A stretch of 56,882 nucleotides of DNA from Alphaproteobacteria bacterium. GTDB taxonomy: Bacteria > Pseudomonadota > Alphaproteobacteria > CACIAM-22H2. Below, one piece after another: positions 52,127 through 56,882 of this stretch (position 1 is the stretch's first letter; each line of letters opens with the position of its first letter). The notes beneath the pieces were generated by a model that was not told the origin of the DNA, searched no databases, and saw only the letters and a program-made list of their open reading frames with translations. Both the position numbers and the translations under genes were made by a program. The stretch is from assembly GCA_016793165.1 (NCBI GenBank), contig JAEULA010000009.1, positions 1-56,882 on the forward strand, given 5' to 3'.

Positions 52127-53026
52127 TCAGGTTCTGGGCGCGATGCTGCGCGTCTCCGGGAGGATGCCGGTGGGCCGGAAGCGCAGCAACAGGATGAGGG
52201 CGAGCCCGACCGAGGCCTCGCGCGCGGCGGCGGCCTGGAGCGGCGTGATGCCGGGGATCCACTCCGCGAAAAAGCGCGTCGCCTCGAGGAAGACGATCAG
52301 CGCATAGGCGCCGGCGACGCCGCCCGCGGGCCGGCCGGTGCCGCCGGCCGTGACGGCGAGGAAGATGTAGATCGTGATCAGCGGCTGGAAGAGGTCGGGC
52401 GCGACGTAGAAGGTCAGGTGGCCGTAGAGCGCGCCGGCCAGCGCCGCGATCGCCGCGGCGAGCGCGAAGGCCTCGGCCTTGAAGCGCGTGACCGGCTTGC
52501 CGGCGACCGCCGCCACCGTCTGGTCCTCGCGGATCGCGCGCAGCGCGCGGCCGTAGGGCGAGCGGTCGAGCCGGCGCAGCAGCAGGAACACCGCCGCCAC
52601 GATCAGGCTGACGAAGACCAGGAAGTAGGTGTTGTAGATGACCGGGCTCGGCGACGGGAACGGGCGCGGGATCCCCGAGATGCCGTCGGTCCCGTTGGTC
52701 AGCCAGATCTCGTTCGACGCGACCAGCCGCACGACTTCGGCGAATCCTAGCGTGACGATGGCGAGATAGTCGTCGCGCAGGCGCAGGGTCGAGAAGGTCA
52801 CGATCAGTCCGACGATCGCGCCCGCGCCCAGCGCGAGCGCGAGCCCGACCGGCACCGGCAAGCCGCCGAACTTCGTCGCCATCGCCGAGGCGTAAGCCCC
52901 GACGGCGAAGAATCCGGCGAGGCCGAGATTGACCATTCCCACGCCGCCCCAGACGAGGTTGAGGCTGAGCGAGAGCAGCGCGTAGACACCGCCGACGGCG
53001 AAGATGAAGATCGCGTAGCTCAGCAT
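52127..53026 (-). CDS. livM: Branched-chain amino-acid-type ABC permease LivM
   Basis: This 299-residue protein has the LivM pattern: eight to nine membrane helices, LSLNLVWGGVGMVNLGLAGFFAVGAYASAMATKFGG, LRLRDDYLAIVTLGFAEVVRLVASNE, SPYGRALRAIREDQTVAAVAGKPV and the typical end GTGRPAGGVAGAYALIVFLEATR. Together with LivH it builds the membrane channel of a hydrophobic amino-acid-type importer. Substrate specificity within this family ranges from Leu/Ile/Val to amides and aromatic acids. Its ATG overlaps the livH stop (TGATG region), so translation is coupled. Confidence 0.95.
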   Translation of the reverse strand: MLSYAIFIFAVGGVYALLSLSLNLVWGGVGMVNLGLAGFFAVGAYASAMATKFGGLPVPVGLALALGAGAIVGLIVTFSTLRLRDDYLAIVTLGFAEVVRLVASNEIWLTNGTDGISGIPRPFPSPSPVIYNTYFLVFVSLIVAAVFLLLRRLDRSPYGRALRAIREDQTVAAVAGKPVTRFKAEAFALAAAIAALAGALYGHLTFYVAPDLFQPLITIYIFLAVTAGGTGRPAGGVAGAYALIVFLEATRFFAEWIPGITPLQAAAAREASVGLALILLLRFRPTGILPETRSIAPRT

Positions 53027-53889
53027 CAGTTCCGCTCCCCGAACAGGCCGGCGGGCCGGATGGTCAGCACGATCAGGATGACGAGGAATCCGATCGCCGA
53101 GCGGTAGGCCGGGGCGGCGAACAGCACGGTCAGTTCCTCGGCGACGCCGATGAGGACCGCGCCGAGAACGGCGCCGGGCGCCGAGCCGAGCCCGCCGAGC
53201 ACGGCCGCGGCGAAGACCGAAAGCAGCACGCGGTTGCCGGTGAGCGGGTCGATCGAGGTGTCGAGGCCGAGCAGCATGCCGCCGACGCCGACGAGGCCGG
53301 ACCCGACCACGGTGGCGATGATCGCCACGCGCTCCGGCTCGATGCCCTTGAGCATCGCGAGGTCGGGATTGTCGGCGACGGCGCGCATGGCGCGGCCGAG
53401 CCGCGTGAAGCTGAGGAACAGCCAGATCGCGCCCATGATCGCCAGCGCGAGGCCGAAATTTTGCAGCTGCTGCGGGCCCATGCGCAGGTCGCCGAAGCGG
53501 AAGTCGCGCAGGATCGGCAGGTCGAAGGCGCGCAGCTCGTTGGCGAAGAACCAGCGGATGATGTTCTCGAGCACGAGCCCGGCGGCAAGCGAGGCGATCG
53601 CCACGACGAGCGCGCCCGAGGGCTTTAGGGGCTTGAGCGCGAGGCGGTCCATCGCGAGCCCCGCGAAGCCGGCGACCGCGAAGGCCGCGGCGAGCGAGGC
53701 GAGTGCCGGCCAGCCCCAGAAGACGTTGGCGACGTAGCCGCCATAGGCGCCGACCGTCGCCAGCGCGCCGACGGCGAAGTTGCCGTAGCGCAGCAGCGCG
53801 AACATGGCCGTGAAGCCGATCGCCGGCACCGCGAGGATCGTGCCGGAGACGAGGCCGTTGAGCAGCGCCTGGAGGACGGGAGCGAACAT
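53026..53889 (-). CDS. livH: Branched-chain amino-acid-type ABC permease LivH
   Basis: This protein of about 287 residues starts MFAPVLQALLNGLVSGTILAVPAIGFTAMFALLRYGNFAVGALATVGAYGGYV. It has eight membrane helices, TRLGRAMRAVADNPDLAMLKGIEPERVAIIATVVGSGLVG and the C-terminal AAVLGGLGSAPGAVLGAVLIGVAEEL, all LivH marks. ATG 53889 is preferred because the upstream residues to 53910 are not conserved. It is followed directly by livM. The binding-protein gene lies upstream on the same strand, but a set of strong inverted repeats occupies the 180-base space between. Confidence 0.95.
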   Translation of the reverse strand: MFAPVLQALLNGLVSGTILAVPAIGFTAMFALLRYGNFAVGALATVGAYGGYVANVFWGWPALASLAAAFAVAGFAGLAMDRLALKPLKPSGALVVAIASLAAGLVLENIIRWFFANELRAFDLPILRDFRFGDLRMGPQQLQNFGLALAIMGAIWLFLSFTRLGRAMRAVADNPDLAMLKGIEPERVAIIATVVGSGLVGVGGMLLGLDTSIDPLTGNRVLLSVFAAAVLGGLGSAPGAVLGAVLIGVAEELTVLFAAPAYRSAIGFLVILIVLTIRPAGLFGERN

Positions 53890-53911
53890 GGAGCGACTCG
53901 TGGCGAGCACT

Positions 53912-54060
53912 CCCCTCCTGTCGCGCGCGAGCGCGATAGGAGGGGTGGCCGCGAAGCGGTCGGGGAGGACAAGCGTGACGCGCGCGCCGCGGAAGTCCTC
54001 CCCGTCAGCGTGCTTCGCACGCTGCCACCCCTCCTATTCGCCTGCGGCGAACAGGAGGGG
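53912..54060. repeat. Palindromic repeat mosaic (REP/BIME-like) between the SBP gene and livH
   Basis: Four inverted repeats stand side by side. 53912-53945 has arms CCCCTCCTGTCGC and GCGATAGGAGGGG with one mismatch. 53961-54004 has arms CGGGGAGGAC and GTCCTCCCCG, ten perfect pairs. 54006-54024 is CAGCGTGC-TTC-GCACGCTG, eight pairs. 54028-54060 has 15-base arms beginning CCCCTCCT and ending AGGAGGGG with one mismatch. The outer two units share the same arms, so the element looks like a composite interspersed palindromic repeat. In mRNA it would fold strongly and could change the ratio of binding protein to permease. No second copy was found in this window. Confidence 0.7.
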
Positions 54061-54071
54061 GTTCTCGTCCG

Positions 54072-55274
54072 TCACGCGATGCGCAGCACCGTGACCTTGC
54101 CGGCCTTGATCTGCTCGTAGCGGAACTGGCAGTCGACGATGTCGCCGAGATCCGTGAAGTCGCACGGGCCCGAGGCGCCGTCGTAGTCGACCTTGGTTCC
54201 CGCCGCGATCAGCTTGATGCCGTCGACCGCATTGTCGACGCGCGTGCCGCCGCCCTGCGCCACCGCACGGACGCTGGCCTTGATCGCCTCGCCCGTCGCG
54301 GCCTTGGCGTGGGCCATCGCCATCGCAACCAGGTTGATGTGGTCGAAGATCTGGCAGGTGTAGGGATCGGGATCGTCGACCTTCACGAGCTCGACGAGGC
54401 GCTTGTGGCCGCTCGCAGCCTGCGCCGTCGACGGCGCCTGGCCGAACACGCCCTCGACGATGTCGTTCTGGCCGACCGACTCGATGAGTTTCTGGTTGAT
54501 CGAGTAGGCCATGCCGAAGACCTTGCCCTTGTAGCCGGCGCGATAGAGGTCCTTCAGCAGCACGGCCGTGTCCGGCGTGTAGCCGCCGGCGAAGATCGTG
54601 TCCGGATTGAAGCGCAGCGCCTGGTCGACCTCCGAGCGCAGGCTCGGCTTCTTGTCGTCGTAGATCATGCGCTCGCTGACGGCGCCCTTCGCGGCGAGGC
54701 CCTTGGCGACGTTGTCGAAGGTGCTCTGCGTGAACGGCGTCTGGCCCATCATCATGAAGACGCGCTTGGCGCCGTGATCGAGCATGAACTGCGCGAGCTT
54801 CTGGCCCTGCAGCGTCGTGTTGGGCTGGGTGCGGATCAGCCAGCCCTGGTGCGGCAGCTGGGTGATCGAGTCGGCGCCGGAGACCGTGCACAGGAAGGTC
54901 TTCGACTCCCAGCACAGCGGCGCCACCGCCGTCGTCACCGACGAGGCCCAGGTACCGAGGATCGCGCTGACGCGATCGACGTCGATCAGCTTGCGCGCGG
55001 CGCGCACGCCGGCCTCGGGATTGGTCTGGTCGTCCTCGGAGATGATCTGCAGGCGCCGGCCGAGCACGCCGCCCGCGCTGTTCACCTGCTCCGCCACGGC
55101 CTGCACGGCCTTGGCCATCACCGGGCCGTAGGGGCCGCCCGAGCCGGTCAGCGGCGTGAGCGTGCCGATCTTGATCGGCTCGGCCTGCGCGAACACCGCG
55201 CGTGGCAGCGTCGCCGCAAAGGCGCCGAAGGCCGTGCCGGCCATGATCCGTCGACGCGTCGCCTTGATTCTCAT
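54072..55274 (-). CDS. Liv-type ABC transporter substrate-binding protein
   Basis: This 400-residue periplasmic binding protein (type I fold) has a twin-arginine-like signal (TRRRIMAGTAFGAFAATLPRAVFAQA). It then shows IKIGTLTPLTGSGGPYGPVMAKAVQAVAEQVNSAGGVLGRRLQII, DQTNPEAGVRAARKLIDVDRVSAILGTWASSVTTAVAPL and FAGGYTPDTAVLLKDLYRAGYKGKVFG. It delivers the ligand to LivHM. GGAGGC precedes ATG 55274. The ligand is not predictable; the Tat-like Arg pair suggests folding before export but is not proof. It is followed by the palindromic repeat and livH-livM. Confidence 0.94.
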   Translation of the reverse strand: MRIKATRRRIMAGTAFGAFAATLPRAVFAQAEPIKIGTLTPLTGSGGPYGPVMAKAVQAVAEQVNSAGGVLGRRLQIISEDDQTNPEAGVRAARKLIDVDRVSAILGTWASSVTTAVAPLCWESKTFLCTVSGADSITQLPHQGWLIRTQPNTTLQGQKLAQFMLDHGAKRVFMMMGQTPFTQSTFDNVAKGLAAKGAVSERMIYDDKKPSLRSEVDQALRFNPDTIFAGGYTPDTAVLLKDLYRAGYKGKVFGMAYSINQKLIESVGQNDIVEGVFGQAPSTAQAASGHKRLVELVKVDDPDPYTCQIFDHINLVAMAMAHAKAATGEAIKASVRAVAQGGGTRVDNAVDGIKLIAAGTKVDYDGASGPCDFTDLGDIVDCQFRYEQIKAGKVTVLRIA

Positions 55275-55425
55275 GATGCCTCCTGTTTCTCCGATTGGAC
55301 CGCTTCCTTACCGCCGGCCCGCCCGGCCGGCAACGGCGTGCCTGCGCTCGCCCCGGTCGACAACGTCGCGGACGGGCCTAGATCCCCGGATTGTCGTCGA
55401 CGGCCACGAGGCCAGGGAAGGACCG

Positions 55426-55830
55426 ATGCCCATCACCGGCGGTTGCCATTGCGGAGCCATCCGCTACGAGGTCCGGGGCGAGGCGCTCACCCACGCCCTC
55501 TGCCACTGCACCGACTGCCGCCGCCATGCCGGCGCCCCGATGGTCGGCTGGACCATGTATCCGGCGACCGCGCTCAAGGTCACCAAGGGCACGCCACGCG
55601 TGTACAGCTCCTCGGAGAACGGCCGTCGCCACTTCTGCTCCGACTGCGGCACCGGCCTGTTCTACGTGAACGACGCGGTGCTTGCGGGCCTGGTCGACAT
55701 CCAGAGCGCGACCTACGACGACCCCACAGCGGTCCCGCCGCGCGTCCACATCCAGACCGCCGAGCGGCTCCCCTGGATGACACGCCTCCACGAGCTGCCG
55801 GAATTCGAGCGCTACCCGTCGCAGCTGTAG
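55426..55830 (+). CDS. GFA-family (glutathione-dependent formaldehyde-activating-like) zinc protein
   Basis: This 134-residue protein has the zinc-binding Cys pattern of the GFA/CENP-V fold: GGCHCGAIRYEV (C-x-C), HALCHCTDCRRHAGAP (C-x-C-x2-C) and RHFCSDCGTGLFY (C-x2-C). Family members are named after a weak formaldehyde-glutathione activity, and most have no proven reaction. ATG 55426 follows an AAGGACCG stretch and gives the expected N-terminus; the longer frame to 55156 is antisense to the binding-protein gene. It lies on the plus strand between livF and the binding protein, so it interrupts the Liv operon. Confidence 0.9.
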   Translation: MPITGGCHCGAIRYEVRGEALTHALCHCTDCRRHAGAPMVGWTMYPATALKVTKGTPRVYSSSENGRRHFCSDCGTGLFYVNDAVLAGLVDIQSATYDDPTAVPPRVHIQTAERLPWMTRLHELPEFERYPSQL

Positions 55831-55904
55831 AGGGGCGAGCGCGGGCCGCATCTCACGGCCGCTCCGGCAGCCGACACGCCCGGCGATGCGTCGCCGCGGC
55901 CGCG

Positions 55905-56636
55905 TCACGCCACGTCGCGCTTGCGCCCGCCCAGGAACAGGCGGCGGACGTCGGGATCGTCGGCGAGCTCGAGCGCGCGGCCGGCATAGGCCTCGCGCCC
56001 GTCCACGAACACCGCGCCGCGGTCGGCGATCGCCAGCGCGTCGAGCGCGTTCTGCTCGACCATCAGGATCGCGACACCCTCGTCGCGGATGCGGCGCACG
56101 GAGTCGAACAGCTCGCCGGCGGCCCTCGGCGAGAGCCCGGCGGTCGGCTCGTCGAGCAGCAGCACCTTGGGGGCACCCATCAGCGCCACCCCCATCGCCA
56201 GCATCTGGCGCTGGCCGCCCGACAGCGTCTTGGCGAGCTGCCGGCGGCGCTCGCGCAGGATCGGGAAGCGCGCGAGCACGCCCTCCTCCCGCGCCTTCGC
56301 CGCGCGCGGATCGAGCCAGCCGCCCATCTCGAGGTTCTCGGCGACGCTGAGCGAGCCGAAGACGTTGCGCTCCTGCGGCACGAACACGAGGCCGCGCTGG
56401 GCGCGCGCCTGCGGGGTGAGCGCCCCGATCTCCTCGCCGGCCAGCGCGATCGTGCCGCGCCGGCGCACCAGCAGTCCGGCCACGATCTTGAGGAAGGTCG
56501 ACTTGCCCGCCCCGTTCGGGCCGATGATCGCGACGATCTCGCCGGCGGCGACCTCGAGCGAGATGCCCTTCACGATCTCGTCCGCCGCGGCGTAGCCGCC
56601 GACGATGTCGCGCGCGACCAGGACCGGCCCGCTCAT
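55905..56636 (-). CDS. livF: Liv-type ABC transporter ATP-binding protein LivF
   Basis: This 243-residue ATPase has Walker A GPNGAGKSTFLK, the signature LSGGQRQMLAMGVALM and Walker B VLLLDEPTAGLSP, with the LivF-type end (MVEQNALDALAIADRGAVFVDGREAYAGRALEL). It powers the LivHM channel together with LivG. Its ATG overlaps the livG stop (ATGA). It is separated from the remaining liv genes by the opposite-strand GFA-family gene. Confidence 0.96.
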   Translation of the reverse strand: MSGPVLVARDIVGGYAAADEIVKGISLEVAAGEIVAIIGPNGAGKSTFLKIVAGLLVRRRGTIALAGEEIGALTPQARAQRGLVFVPQERNVFGSLSVAENLEMGGWLDPRAAKAREEGVLARFPILRERRRQLAKTLSGGQRQMLAMGVALMGAPKVLLLDEPTAGLSPRAAGELFDSVRRIRDEGVAILMVEQNALDALAIADRGAVFVDGREAYAGRALELADDPDVRRLFLGGRKRDVA

Positions 56637-56882
56637 CGCTTGCGCCCGAGATAGGCGTCCTGCACGCGCGCGTCCTCGCGCACGTCGTCGAAGCGGCCGG
56701 CGACCAGGTCCTTGCCCTCGGCCATGACGATGACGTGCTCGCAGACGCGCTCGATCAGCGCCATGTCGTGCTCGATCAGCAGGATCGTGATGCCCTCGGC
56801 GACCAGCGCCTGGAGGTGGTCGGCGATCTGCTCGGCGAGCGACGGGTTCACGCCCGCCGCGGGCTCGTCGAGCAGGATCATC
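56633..56882 (-). CDS. livG: Liv-type ABC transporter ATP-binding protein LivG, C-terminal part only
   Basis: Only the last 82 residues are inside the window; the gene continues past the right edge. The visible part begins inside Walker B (MILLDEPAAGVNPSLAEQIADHLQALVAEGITILLIEHDMALIERVCEHVIVMAEGKDLVAG) and ends RVQDAYLGRKR, the typical LivG C-terminus. Walker A and the signature motif lie outside. It is coupled to livF by ATGA. Confidence 0.93.
   Translation of the reverse strand, partial: MILLDEPAAGVNPSLAEQIADHLQALVAEGITILLIEHDMALIERVCEHVIVMAEGKDLVAGRFDDVREDARVQDAYLGRKR

Overview
The window is a gene-dense, GC-rich bacterial chromosome segment with the marks of an Alphaproteobacterium. It has SecB, a Tim44-like protein, MltA and Smr side by side. 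It has a hemE/hemH/hemJ set whose ferrochelatase carries a putative [2Fe-2S] motif, a PPDK regulatory protein (PPSR) next to hemE, and a parB-parA-rsmG-mnmG-mnmE block containing a perfect ParB site. I cannot fix the order from sequence alone. SapC, a PEP-CTERM-type protein and many Liv/Dpp transport genes would fit a free-living, metabolically versatile Rhodospirillales-like lineage.

Layout. 1-0.8 kb: the 5' part of a large secreted beta-strand-rich protein running off the left edge. 0.96-4.5 kb: smr overlapping a lutA-lutB-lutC lactate-oxidation operon. 4.6-8.0 kb: two small paralogous membrane proteins, SapC, MltA and a Tim44-like protein. 8.2-10.8 kb: histidine phosphatase, secB, dnaQ, coaE. 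10.8-16.1 kb: rho, adenine deaminase, hemJ, hemH, hemE. 16.15-16.52 kb: the only gene-free stretch above 300 bp. It lies between divergent hemE and ppsR, the position of the replication origin in Caulobacter and Rickettsia. 16.5-18.0 kb: ppsR and maf. 18-31 kb: accessory and housekeeping genes (hydratase, RidA, class A PBP, DMT and Bcr/CflA transporters, YgjP-like peptidase, HpcH/HpaI aldolase, PEP-CTERM protein, RlmD-like methyltransferase, adenylate cyclase). 30.5-32.0 kb: an ECF sigma/anti-sigma pair with an EcfG-like promoter. 32.0-39.6 kb: a divergent peptide-type ABC permease/binding-protein cluster with two amidohydrolases and no ATPase gene. 39.6-45.3 kb: parB, parA, rsmG, mnmG, mnmE. 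45.4-51.5 kb: NlpC/P60 protein, small Fe-S protein, thioredoxin-domain protein, dienelactone hydrolase, MFS transporter. 51.6-56.9 kb: a branched-chain amino-acid type (Liv) ABC transporter with a GAF-domain gene, interrupted by an opposite-strand GFA-family gene and a palindromic repeat mosaic. The Liv system runs off the right edge.

Functional reading. The window appears to be the origin-proximal domain of the chromosome. It holds a candidate oriC, the ParABS segregation system about 25 kb away, and conserved origin-flanking genes in rearranged order, with aroE missing from its usual place between maf and coaE. Many neighbouring genes overlap by ATGA, GTGA or TTGA junctions (lutBC, mltA-sapC, hemEHJ, ppsR-maf, dppBC, mnmG-rsmG, parAB, the DUF1444-like lipoprotein and amidohydrolase, DLH-MFS, livGF), which implies translationally coupled operons. 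No rRNA, tRNA, CRISPR array, prophage or insertion sequence was recognised. I did not find a convincing wholly new defence or mobile system. The least explained pieces are the divergent amidohydrolase/ABC cluster with a 42-aa membrane ORF and an amidohydrolase lacking its HxH metal motif, the paired small membrane proteins at 4.6-5.3 kb, and the palindromic mosaic at 53.9 kb.
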